Source: Entomortierella parvispora (Eukaryota; Mortierellomycota; Mortierellomycetes; Mortierellales; Mortierellaceae). Taken from it: a stretch of 64,000 nucleotides of DNA. Under the pieces are notes generated by a model. That model had not been told where the DNA came from. It saw nothing but the letters and a program-made list of their open reading frames with translations, and did no database searches. Shown here in pieces: positions 34,019-45,010 of this stretch (position 1 is the first letter of the stretch; every line of letters starts with the position of its first letter). The DNA is taken from positions 2,418,001 through 2,482,000 of the forward strand of contig OY752142.1 in NCBI GenBank assembly GCA_963573315.1. Reading direction: 5' to 3'. The position numbers and the translations under genes are program-made.

Positions 34019-34464
34019 GGTTGATTCAAGAATATAAGGAAGATTGGAGTGCGTGTTGGCTTGAAATGGAGGTTGAGAAAGGAGTGGAAGAGGTGTGGAG
34101 AAAAGAAATGGAATGGAAGGTGATTTGACGTTTTTATAGACGAAAGCGAGGTTCGGTTGAGGGTGATCGCCACCAATTTCTTGAATTTTTTTTTTCGATC
34201 ATTCATGCAAACAACACCAGCCCGTCAATTGACGCCACAACGCGGACTGCGCGGTAGTCCAAGGTTTGCTGATGGACTAGATGATTTGACAAATGCAAGA
34301 ATGGTCCCCGGGCCATTGCTGAACCCACACGGTATTTTTGGTCTGTTGGGGATCTTCTAGAAGCTCCATTTTCAAATGCACTTCGCAGTGTCGCAGTTTA
34401 TTGTCAGTTGACGTGCCGGTCAATTGAACGCCGATCGTGAGAAGCAGATGCGTGCCCTCATCAC
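34019..34464. other. Intergenic between VOC genes
   Basis: 446 bases holding the promoter of the 138-residue VOC gene (TATA-like sequence near 34130-34137 on the minus strand, CTATAAAA). No other gene is supported. Confidence 0.5.
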
Positions 34465-35242
34465 TCATGGAAAGGACGAGGACGGGGTGTGCACCAACTC
34501 GAGTTTCATTCCATCGGGATCAGTAAAGTAAACGCTACGGAGGGACAGGGGCAAAAAGAGAGATAGTTTAGACTCAATGCACTCATAGCTCACCCCTGCG
34601 TTGCCTTTGCACAGTAGACCATCCTGACAGATTGCAGGCTATCTTACGCGTAATATCCTTTCATATACCGGTATTCAGCCGGCTCATCCAGGATACGTCC
34701 CATCTCCTTCCCTTCATGGGCTATATAGAAAGCCCGTAGCCTTCGATATGCACGGTTGATCTGTTCACGCGAGTCCATGTTGAGGGCCAGATGGTGAAGG
34801 CCTTAGTTTGAACATTCGTCAGTTATCACGAAACGGGACATTTTTGTCTGACGTTGCAATGGGGACTTCTATTTACCTGGGATAAACTTGTTGTGTGAAG
34901 CGTTTATTCCTGGAGAGATTGAGATGGCTATGGAAGGGCTGTGTTAGCAATTCAATACGGGGATGGACGGGTTTGCGATAGTCGAACGTATTTTTTTTTT
35001 CTATTTGTTCGCTATCCATTTCAAAATCTACCTCCGGCTCCGTATTTCCACCAAAGTGAGTGTTCTGACATTGAGTGATGCTCCGCGAATCCAAGAATGT
35101 CGACACAAAGCAATCTGTAAAATAGGATCGATTTTTCCATGTTGTGGACGGATAGAGTCAAGTGGTGCATGGACCCACAGGGCGGTGGTGGTCCATATTT
35201 GTTGGGTTGCTGACTCAATGATATTAATGAAGAAAGGTCCAT
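34465..35242 (-). CDS. VOC-superfamily protein, diverged paralogue
   Basis: Four exons: 35032-35242, 34877-34927, 34648-34801 and 34465-34534, giving 161 residues. It aligns with the neighbour over its whole length: SMHHLTLSVHNMEKSILFYR, AISISPGINASHNKFIPG, LHHLALNMDSREQINRAYRR, LDEPAEYRYMKGYYA and VYFTDPDGMKLELVH. The putative metal ligands (His of MHHL, His of LHHL, Glu of KLEL) are kept. It differs by a Pro-rich N-terminal extension (NKYGPPPPCG), two additional introns and a longer Ser-rich tail. The last intron (split codon Ala) is conserved among all three copies, pointing to tandem duplication. The substrate is unknown. Confidence 0.83.
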
Positions 35243-37463
35243 AGGTAGATCTGAGAGATGAAGGTGGTCAAGAGAAGGCGAGAGGTAGGATAAGAGTATT
35301 CTCTCGTGGGCAGAGAGATATCAAAAGAGGCCCAGGGCTTTCACAAACGATCTTGGAATAACGTCGTGACAGTGTACCAGTCTGCACTAGACTACAGACT
35401 TTTTTTATTTACGGTACGTTAGTGGATAAAAAGCAGCCTCATCGGACCGACAAGAAAAAGGGACTGTGGATCCGGAAAGGATCGCGACCCATGGTGTTGG
35501 ACGAGCGCCACTAATTCACTTCTCGGCGCGCCTTGGACTGATGCGGCGAAAGTGTATGCGGAGGGACAGGAAAACAGGGACTGATGGATTAAGGCAGTCT
35601 CGCCAACCCCTATCGGCGGGAAGAGAAGGAAAAGCACGTGTTCCGTGGATGTCCGATAGGGATGAAATCAACTTTATTTTGATGCGGTACGGGGGACCGC
35701 TGGACAGCCTTTCCAACTCGTTGCGAGCTCATCATCGACGAAGGGCGCAGGGATGGTGATGGGGTATGATGTGACCATGACAGATGTCGACTTGAAAACT
35801 AGGCCATCCTCATTGATGTCATGTGCAAATGGTTCCAAGAAACTGGCAGGGTTCTTCTCTGTTTCTTCCTTCCCAGCCCGCTTAATTGAGTTGGTCCACC
35901 ACCGCCACCCCCTGATCTGATCAAGAGATATCTCTTTTCACGCGTCAATGCATGCCCCTACAGGGGTTCTTGCAGAGATGAACGCGTCGGAACAAATGAA
36001 AGGTCCAAACGCGTGTATCCCATCGGTAAAGAGAGGCGAAACGATGTGCCTCCATCTCTCACTCTCTGTTCCTCTTCTTTGTTCCTCTTCTTTGCTCGTC
36101 CTCTTGGCTTCTCCACTTCATCTCTCTTTAGCCCCACTGGCAATCGCTCGATCAAAGAGCTACAATCCTTTCTCTCCAGCTGTTGTATAGATAGATCGAC
36201 GTCCACATCTATACCTCTCCTCTGTTGAGATCCGATCGACACGGATCACCCAATCGAGACTCATCCCCACTTTATCACTCTTAGAAGCAAGAAAACATCC
36301 GCATCTGTGCTCGCTCAGACGACGCAGGGCTTTATCGAGTCATCCCTCTTATTATCGAGTTTACAGGCAAATTGAGATTAGGATTCACTTCCATTGTCCA
36401 CAAATAGGAAGTCGGATTTGCGGGGTACCCTTGCCCAAGATAAGCGTCCATCCGTTCCTTTCCTCGAACCCTTCGTGCTCCTTGAACTTTGTGAATGCTT
36501 TAACTCCATTACCCATCCGATACAATCCATCTTGTAGGATCGAATCGTGGAGTTCAGCGACTTTGGTCATTACTGAGGGATTATTGGATCTGAGTTGAAA
36601 AAGTATCAAGGACAATACTGTGGCTGCCGGGCAATGGAGAGGGGGACACTACTGTGGGTACTGTACGTCAACGTACCAACAGAGCAATGGCACCAAACGT
36701 TGAGTCCGTGGGACTTTTTGGTCAATTTCAGAGTCAGCAGAGCACGGTCGAGGGTTTTTTTTAGAGAGTCGGAATCCTGATTACGATGTCGGTTACCAGT
36801 GCAGCAGCAACCAAGAAGGATGACAGCCTGCTCCACAATCGGTAATAGAGATGCAGTCAAGCGTCTCTGTTAAATCGAAGGAGACAGTGGTATGGCGAAC
36901 GGAGTGGTGCAGGAGCGGGAGCCAATGTTCGTTTTAACAGCAACGAGACCCAAGAAGAACCCTGGGCCGTCCGCTCTTGTGACCTATCTCCCCACCGACC
37001 CAGTCGCTGCCGACCACACGCACGCGCGAGCGAACAAAAGGCTATCTCTATTTTTTTTGCCCGAGGTCAGACCAGGCAAGGCTGGGGTGACTGTCCCTAT
37101 CCAGCCCGCACCCATTGAATGGGATTCTATTTTTTTTAGGTTGGAGGTCTCTCCTGTTCTGTAGAGTGCCTGAAATGACCGAGGAGACACTAATCGATCT
37201 GGAAGAATGAATGAATGACTGACCACTGTACCTTTGCTTTATCGCCCTCACCGTCATCTTTGGCTATCGTCGGCAACATCACCGCTCTCCTCCAATCCTT
37301 TAAATATCGCGGTCAATTTCGCTTCCTCCCCTCTCTCCACTTTTCCTTTTCCTGTTTCTGATATCTTCCCCTCCTATCCTCTCTCTTTTCCCCGACTTGC
37401 ACGCTTTTCCCTACCACTTCTTTCCTCCCTCCAGACCTCTTTTGTAAATATATACCCTTCACA
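35243..37463. other. Long intergenic region (2.2 kb) upstream of glutamine synthetase
   Basis: Contains the promoter and CT-rich leader (about 37310-37460) of the glutamine synthetase gene, a feature of strongly expressed fungal genes. GATA/TATC motifs occur, but I cannot show enrichment. A 60-codon minus-strand stretch at 36387-36590 looks protein-like but has no identifiable partner exon. No RNA gene or transposon was recognised. Confidence 0.45.
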
Positions 37464-39972
37464 ATGGCCAACCAAGCACGTATCGAGTCCCTCCAGGACA
37501 ACATCAACAGACCCACCCGCAGCATCCAGTATCCCAAGAAGGCCGATGGCAAGCCCGTCTACACCTCCGAGATTTTTGGTGAGAACGTGTTCCATCTTCA
37601 GCAGATCGCCAAGGCCCTCCCCAAACCCGCCTATGCCTCGTTCTTGAAGCAGATGCGTGGTCGGCAGGCCTTGGACAAGTCCACGGCCGACGCAATTGCC
37701 CACGCTGTCCGCATCTGGGCCATGGATCGGGGTGCTACCCACTTCACCCACTGGTTCCAGCCCCAGACCGGCACCACTGCTGAGAAGCACGATGCTTTCC
37801 TGTCATTAAAGTCCAGCTTCTCTGCGAACGGAGAGGAGGTAAGATCAACTGGCGGATCCCAGACAAAAAAAAAAAAGCGGTCAGGACCTTAAAATTCAAC
37901 GTACGGATGATGACGAGTCAAGAAAAACTCTGGAGCAGGCACAGAATCCACGGACAATCGGACAGCGAGCAGATTCAATTGGGAGGACAGTATTCTGTCT
38001 AGTATTGGATCCGGCCCCTAACCTCTCTCTTATCCTGTTATCGATCTCACACCTGTACCCTTTCTTTTAGGTCACCGCCATTGACGCGTTCTCTGGCTCC
38101 CAATTGCTCCAGGCCGAGCCCGATGCGTCCTCTTTCCCCTCTGGAGGCATGCGTACCACCTTTGAGGCCCGTGGATACACCGTCTGGGACACTACCTCGC
38201 CCATGTTCATCCAGGAAGGGCCCCACGGCACCTCTGTTCTGTACATCCCCTCCGTCTTCATCTCCTACAACGGTGATGCCCTCGATGAGAAGACTGTTCT
38301 TCTCCGTTCCACTTCTGCGATTGCAAAGTCGGCTTGCGAGCTCTTGAACTTGATTGATCCTGTCCCCGTCGGTGCCCAGCCCCGCACTTCCCACGTCTAC
38401 ACCACTCTCGGAACTGAGCAAGAGTACTTCTTGGTCGATCGCTCCCTCTACTCTCTTCGCCCCGATCTCAAGCACACTGGCCGCACCTTGATCGGCAACT
38501 TGCCTCCCAAGCACCAGCAGATGGACGACCACTACTTTGGCCGCATTCCTTCCAAGGTCCTCGCCACCATGTCCGAGGCTGAATTGGAGCTCTTCCGTCT
38601 TGGTGTTCCCGTCAAGACCCGCCACAACGAGGTCGCTCCTCAGCAGTTCGAGTTGGCTCCCATCTTCGAAGAGGCCTCTCTGGCTGTCGACCACAACTTG
38701 TTGACCATGGACGTCTTGTCCAAAGTCGCCCACAAGAACAAGCTCAAGGTCCTTTACCACGAGAAGCCCTTCAAGGGTGTCAATGGATCGGGCAAGCATT
38801 GCAACTGGTCCATGTCAACCGACCGTGGAGAGAACTTGCTGGACCCCACGGTCAAGCCCGAGACCAACTACCGCTTCTTGCTCGTCCTCGTTGCTGTTCT
38901 CCACGCTGTTCAGAGCCACGGAGGTCTCTTGCGCACATCCATCGCCTCCTCTTCGAACGAGCACCGTCTTGGCGCTTGCGAGGCCCCTCCTATGATCGTC
39001 TCTGTCTTCTTGGGTGAGCACCTGACCGAGGTCTTGGACTCTATCGAGGAGTCCCGCCCCATCAAGAACTTCTCTGTTCCCGAGATGCAGTCCATCAAGT
39101 TGGGTGGAACCGTCCTCGATGTCAAGGTCGCCTCCCTCCCCAACATTGCTCGCGACTTGACAGACCGTAACCGTACTTCTCCTTTTGCCTTCACTGGCAA
39201 CAAGTTTGAGTTCCGTGCCGTTGGATCCAAGCAGTCGCCCGCTTTCCCCGTTACCATCTTGAACGCTGCAGTGGCCTCGGCTCTCGAGGATGTCACCAAC
39301 GCTCTTCGTGAGCAGATGGGTGATCGCCCTTACCCTTCGGATGCCGACAAGATCGCTGTTATCAAGAAGTTCATTGCCTCAACCAAGGCCGTTCGCTTCG
39401 AGGGCGATGGTTACTCTGATGCTTGGATCCAGGAGGCTGAGAAACGTGGTCTCCCTAACATCAAGACCAGCCCCGAGGCGTTCGAGCAGCTCTTGAACCC
39501 CACTCACTCTAAGATGTTGACCAAACTCGGAATCTTCACCGCCTCTGAGTTGCAGTCCCGCCACTTGATTCTTCAGGAGCGTTACTCCAAGGATCTCTTG
39601 GTCGAGGCCACCACCCTCCGCACCATTCTCGCCTCCCAGATCTTGCCTGCCGCTTTCGAATACCGCGGCTCATTGGCCCAGACTGTTCAAGTGTTGAACA
39701 CTATTGAGGGCGAGGATAACAGCCCCGAATTGGCGGCTCTCCAGGCTTTGACCCCCGTCGTCAAAGAGCTCCAGGCTACCGTCGCCACCTTGGATGAGGT
39801 TGTCCACAAGATGCACCACGTCGGCGATGACCCCGTCGAGGAGGCCAAGTTCGCTTGCGCCCACATCTTGCCCGCCTTGAACGAGGCTCGCGCCGTCGCT
39901 GACCAACTCGAGGTCTTGACTGCCGACAAGTTCTACCCCATTCCTCGTTACAGCGAGTTGTTGTGGTTCTAA
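37464..39972 (+). CDS. glnN: Glutamine synthetase, type III (GSIII/GlnN)
   Basis: Two exons, 37464-37838 and 38071-39972, giving 758 residues, about twice the length of the usual fungal GSII and right for GSIII. GSIII motifs are present: LGTEQEYFLVDR, DDHYFGRIPSKV, RHNEVAPQQFELAPIFEEA, HEKPFKGVNGSGKHCNWSM, LRTSIASSSNEHRLGACEAP and TSPFAFTGNKFEFRAVGS. The reaction is ATP-dependent amidation of glutamate to glutamine, in a dodecameric enzyme. Codon use is extremely biased (C-ending, TTG/CTC Leu), so expression is probably high. The 232-base intron is long for this window. The start at 37464 follows a CACAATGG context after a CT-rich leader. Confidence 0.96.
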
Positions 39973-40259
39973 GAAAAAGACCAAGATGACCCATCATTGG
40001 AGAGATAGAGAGGAAGGCGAAAGGATGAACTTTCAATTGTAACAACAGCAGCACTCAGTGCAAGGAAAAAGAAGATATCAGTCAACTCTTTTGTAGCAAA
40101 AATAAACATCGAACTATTATTAATACCAAACGAGCGAAACGAGCGAAACGAGTGCTTCCACACTGTGCAATTGGCACGCAACGAACGAAAAGAGGAAAAT
40201 AGGGCAAAAGAAGCGATTCATCTTTACAATATTTGCAACTGCGAGAAAATACATGAAAA

Positions 40260-42513
40260 CTATGAACGACCACCTTCGACTAGACGACAACGAAGGGCCT
40301 TATTACTATGAATAATGGGCTTCCCGTCACTACCAACTTTCAAGACCTTGAAGTACGAGATACCGTCGGTGAGTTTGAAGATAGTGCACCACTCTGGCAG
40401 GACCTTGGTCATCATCTCCAAACTCTCTTGCCCTTCCTGTTCTGAAATGGGTTGTCGGCTGCTCTTCACAAGTGTTGCTGTCAGTTCGCTCACAGGCGTC
40501 ACATTCACACGCTTGAAAAGGATGATATCAAACACAGAGGGCAGACGCTGTGCAATCTTTTGACGATGTAGCTCTTCAGGTGGGGGCCTATCCTCATGTT
40601 TGCTTTTCAAATTCAAATGTGTTTGAATCATCTATGGGAGCCAGAACAAAAAGAAAAGGACAAACATCATGTTAGCTATGAATTCGTTCTCGATGCCGTT
40701 TGTCATTGAGAATGTTCTCTATTCAGCCAACATCGGCAACCTACTCTCGCCTTAACAGCAGCTAAAGTTTCCTTGGCACGTGCTGCTGCAGGAGAAGCAG
40801 CAGTGGTTGAGATACTGCTGCCCGGCGTTGAGACAGGAACCGCAAGACTTCCCTTTTGGCCCAACGCTGAAATGGTAGAGCTGGAAGGAATCCTGATTCC
40901 ATAGCTACGAATATCCACGGCTGCTGCCTTATATTCTGGAAGAGGCGACTCCTTAATCTCGCTGACTTTCTCGAGATTGAATTCCTCGTGCCATACTCCT
41001 GGGGGCAAGTCCTGACCTTTTGATTTCGTAGTTTGGAGAAATGCCTGAATAATAGAGGGGATGAATGAATGAGTGACAGATCGGAAGACAAAAGACAAAA
41101 AATCGTGAGAGAGAGAGAGTAGTACCTCATGCTCTGATTTGACATGGTTCAACAGTCGTTCCTGGAACATTGCTCTACGTCGCTCTGTTTCGAGACGGAA
41201 TTCTCCTGAGGTTTCCTCCTTAAGCTCCAAACGTTTGATCATAATGGATCGCCCGCGTGCATCGGCAATTAGACAGAGTCCCGTAGTCAGACTATAGGCC
41301 TCTGGCATGACCGTGACGAACTGTGCCAAGTGCTTCAATTCAAAATTCCTGTAGAGTAACGGAAGGCTATATCAATATTCCGAGTGCAATTTCAACCGCC
41401 TTCTTGGTCCGTAGAAGCATTCTTCTTACCTTCCGCAGTGTCGCTCCACATGCTTCCTGTGCTGATGATAGAAGCAATTGCGACTCTGGCTGCTCAAATG
41501 GGTCAAAACGGCCTCAAGGCCATTGAAGATGGTATAGAGAGTGCTTAGGTGGCTGGGCAGGGGATATTCCGTGCTCTTGGATGACGTCGAGGTCGCGCGA
41601 GTGAGAAGACTCTTGCTGGGTATATTTTCGGTCTGGATAGTTGCCTCTGAACGCTCTCCATTCACACTTTGGCTCGAGAGAAGACGTGAGCGTAGTCGAG
41701 GCCCGGCATCTTCTTCTGGTGATACACTGACTTTGTGAAGAGCCTTGTCGTTGTTCGTAGTGCTCTGTTCTTGATGATTGTTGTTCAGGCGCCGTTCCGG
41801 AACAGCGTCATTTGTAGGTACAGATGAGGATTCGTCTTCTGAACCATAGTTACTGATAAAATCCTCGGACTGTGGCGGTGTCATGGCTGAGATATCATTT
41901 GAAACGCCACTTCCATTCATGTCTTCCTTTGTCGTGGTTGCAACAGGAGCGGTCGTCTCGATCTTCCCAAAGCTGAGTCTTGACTGGTTGGCACTTGGAG
42001 TTATTGTTTTTGTAGCTCGTTTTGTGGCAGCAGTGGTTGTTGTAGCTCTTTTGGCCGTAAATTTTGTTGGTGTAGTTGCCGTGTTCTTCTTGCGGTCAGC
42101 AGCCTCCTTCAGACTCTTATAGGATGCCTAAACGGGTGAATATTTTGTTAGAGACCTTGACTCTACACGTACGACGGGGTTCATTGCGCATCATGGGATG
42201 AGTCCGACGTACAAGTTTCTCTTCCATTGTCAGAATGGCCTTTCCAGTTCTCCTTAAGTACTCCTCGGCAGGCGAAGGTGGCGTCTGCGCTCCAGTTTGC
42301 TTATCGTCATCAGCAATCGTAGGACTCGTGGCGAATTTCTATTTTTTTTTTTTTTTTTTTAGCATTACAAGGTTAGAGGGATTTCAGGAAACACAGGAAA
42401 CATAGGAACACAGAAATCAACAATGTGCAGGAATAAGTGCGCACCGAGACGATTGTCCTCCGACCGAGCGCCGACTTTGACTTTTTCGCGCCAATGCCGA
42501 TAGGAGATGCCAT
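40260..42513 (-). CDS. CDT1: DNA replication licensing factor CDT1
   Basis: Six exons: 42445-42513, 42213-42338, 41430-42127, 41126-41348, 40745-41044 and 40260-40631; 595 residues, all phases closing. The N-terminal third is disordered and basic. Residues about 225-380 match the CDT1 central (geminin-binding) winged helix: LPSHLSTLYTIFNGLEAVL, HRKHVERHCGRNFELKHLAQF and VMPEAYSL. The C-terminal MCM-binding winged helix is visible as QRLPSVFDIILFKR, ESLEMMTKVLPEWCTIFKL and SYFKVLKV. CDT1 loads MCM2-7 with ORC and Cdc6 in G1. Sequence identity to other lineages is low, as usual for CDT1, so the call rests on domain order. It shares a 295-base divergent promoter with the next gene. Confidence 0.8.
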
Positions 42514-42808
42514 TTCTGGGGATTGTGGGAGAGAATAATGAAGAGCGAGAGCAACAACTGCATGCCATGGTTTTCGCTGTTCCCAGGTGCAGTAAGTCCG
42601 CTGCAGGCCATGCGATTTTCCTGTGTTCGATGACAACACGCGATTTTTTTTGTGGTGGAAGGTCACACATTCACACATTCATTGCATACAGACACTTCAC
42701 ATCCTGCCTCCTACATACACAGTACTCCTTGCTCGTCCTCATCCACACTCCCCTCCACTCTTCTTCAACCATCCGTCTACCGCTCCCCCGGCAGCCTCAG
42801 CAAGCACA
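42514..42808. promoter_or_regulatory. Divergent promoter between CDT1 and a coiled-coil gene
   Basis: 295 bases between two opposite start codons. The sequence ACACGCGATT at about 42646-42655 contains an ACGCG core, which matches the MCB/MBF-type cell-cycle box found before G1/S genes in fungi. This is suggestive only. Confidence 0.45.
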
Positions 42809-44611
42809 ATGTCGGATGAAAATGCCATAGAGACAAAGTACCATTTGTCCGCAGGAACGACACTGGTCAAAAACAAGATGGAGGTGCGGACTTCAGCATG
42901 TTCTCATTCATGGTCAATTGAATGTAAAGTAGAAGCAACTTGGAGATTAATCGAGGCGTTTTCATTACTATAGAGCCCAGCTGAAGGCATGCCCCCACAA
43001 AAGACGCAAAAGATTAGCCATGTCGTAAGTCTTCACGTCTCAAATGCAATGAAAAAAGGTCCTTGAAAGCTGAATTAATCCTTTTTGAGAATAGCCTTCC
43101 TCACAGGTGCTCGAGTCACTTCCTTTGCATCCCATCACGAATACGCCAAGACTGCATGTAAAGACAGTATATGTACAAATGCGCTTGTGTGAACTCCAGA
43201 CTGTTAGTGTGAACTCGAGACCCTTACTTTAAAGATATTCTTTGAACTAGGGCCTCACTTATCCTCCACCTGGAAGCGGAAAGCAGAAAAGCGCGGGAAT
43301 CTTGGAGGTTTGTCGACTCTTCCGAACCAAGAAAATCGAAAAGAACAGATTTAGGAGACGCAGGAACACGCTTATTTATCGTATTTTCCTACAACCTGAT
43401 AGAAAAAGCCCCACACAAAGTCGCAGCTCGTTTCTGGAAGGGACCGTAGTGTTCAAACCCAACTAGCATTTCAACCGAAATCGGCACTTATCACCCAGGA
43501 ATCGGACGCCGATTTAGAAACAGTGGCAGAACTGGAGAAACAATTGGAGGAAGCAAAAGTGATGTCCAAAGCACTGGAAAGCGAATTGACCAAAGTTTCG
43601 GCAGATCTTGAGAGCGAGCAGGACAAGTACAACAAGGAAGAGTCTGAGCTGGAGCAAATGGTTGAAGATGGAACCCACCACCGAGCTGATCTTGATCGAC
43701 GAAATATCGAGCGGGAACTCGAGCTGGAGACACTGAGCGACGAAGTTTGTGCGATGGAATCTGAGAACGACCAGAAGGTCGCGTACATTGCCGACATGAA
43801 ACAGCAGTTCGAGGAATTTGAGGAAGAGACAATCAAGGAGCTGGGATATTCTGAACTTGAGGACGAGCAGATGCAAGTTCAGCAGCTAAAGGACGAGGTT
43901 GGTCTGGGACAAAAATCCATGCTTGCAAAGCTGAATTCAGTGGCACAGCTCGAGGAGAATAGCGACTTTTTGGGAACTGAGGCTCTTCGGAAAGAGATTC
44001 AAGAGAAAGAGTTCTATATCCAAGATCTTCAGATTGACCTGGACGCGTTTGGTGTGAACTTGGATGATGTTCTTGGCCTGTCCATCAATGATGAGTTTGA
44101 GGCACTGAAGTCTCGATACAATTTGACAAAAGGAAGCTCGCTCTTCAAGGAGGTATATTCCCACACTTATTGAAAGCGATACTGTAATATGGGGAAAAGT
44201 AGGATGTCTAACACTTTGTGTTGATGATGATGCTTATGTATAGGTATCAAGACGTCAGGCTCAACTCTCGTCCAAGTATGACCGCCAATTCGCCTTGCTG
44301 AAACATCAATTTGAGGTCAAGCTTGAGCAAGTGAATTTCAAGATCAGGTGGGCACACAAACATATTGCTTTACTGTAATGCAACTTGTTTTTATTCTATA
44401 CTAATCGTTACTTGTCCACTTGACGTTTAACAGAGCTCACGACAGCCGCATTGATGACCTCCAGGTCAAAATTTCCCAGGACAAGGAGCGCATTCAACGC
44501 TCAGAAGAAGACTTGCGGGCGGTAGAAATGAAGCAGATGCATCTTCAGTCCAGGGTCGAAGACGTTTGCCAAGAGATTGATGATGTGACGCGCCAGCTGG
44601 CCCGCCTGTAA
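42809..44611 (+). CDS. Coiled-coil protein of unknown function
   Basis: Multi-exon gene. Firm pieces: 42809-42883 (MSDENAIETKYHLSAGTTLV), 42974-43024, 43095 to about 43157-43188, 43450-44152, 44244-44347 and 44434-44611 (stop). A further exon around 43257-43314, reading LHLEAESRKARESW, joins in phase to the exon at 43450 (SVQTQLAFQ), but its upstream junction is unresolved, so the exact length (about 410-440 residues) is uncertain. From 43450 on the product is almost wholly coiled coil (AELEKQLEEAKVMSKALESE, RRNIERELELETLSDEVCAM, DSRIDDLQVKISQDKERIQR) with a break near NLDDVLGLSIN. No family is recognised. Head-to-head placement with CDT1 and the coiled-coil layout would suit a kinetochore or spindle role, but that is only a guess. 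Confidence 0.65.
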
Positions 44612-45010
44612 CTTGTAACTTTCTTCTTGAGCTGTTTCCTTCCTGTTAAAATATACCACTGCTGTACATATCCGCATTACCATCCACAGGGACGCTTTTT
44701 CGTCGATCCATCTTTACAATAAAGCGACCCTGCAGTACTAAATCTGCATGCCTAGAGCTTTCAAATGATGGATGGAGGTGGTGCGGGTCCACCTCTATGG
44801 TCAGTATCTCGTGGGGAATGCCAGGGCTTTCCGGGAGGCCATGTCATTGAGTTGTTTGTCTGATTGGCACTAGGAGCGGTGATCGCGGAGGCAAGAACCA
44901 AGGACCCAAAATCCGAGAAACCGATGATGTTAAGGGGCGTGGCGCCCATTTTCGTATTTTAGTTTCCTGTATTCTGGGCCACTCTGCTTTCTTCCTCTGC
45001 AAAATCCATC
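44612..45010. other. Intergenic before the eS26 gene
   Basis: 399 bases with the 3' end of the coiled-coil gene (ACAATAAAGC near 44717-44725) and the ribosomal protein promoter. No other gene is seen. Confidence 0.5.

Noticed and set aside
37901-38000. C-box-like ATGATGA in the glutamine synthetase intron
   Set aside because: No D box (CTGA) and no closing stem downstream within the intron.
38047-38799. Minus-strand ORF opposite glutamine synthetase
   Set aside because: Antisense shadow of a highly biased coding region.
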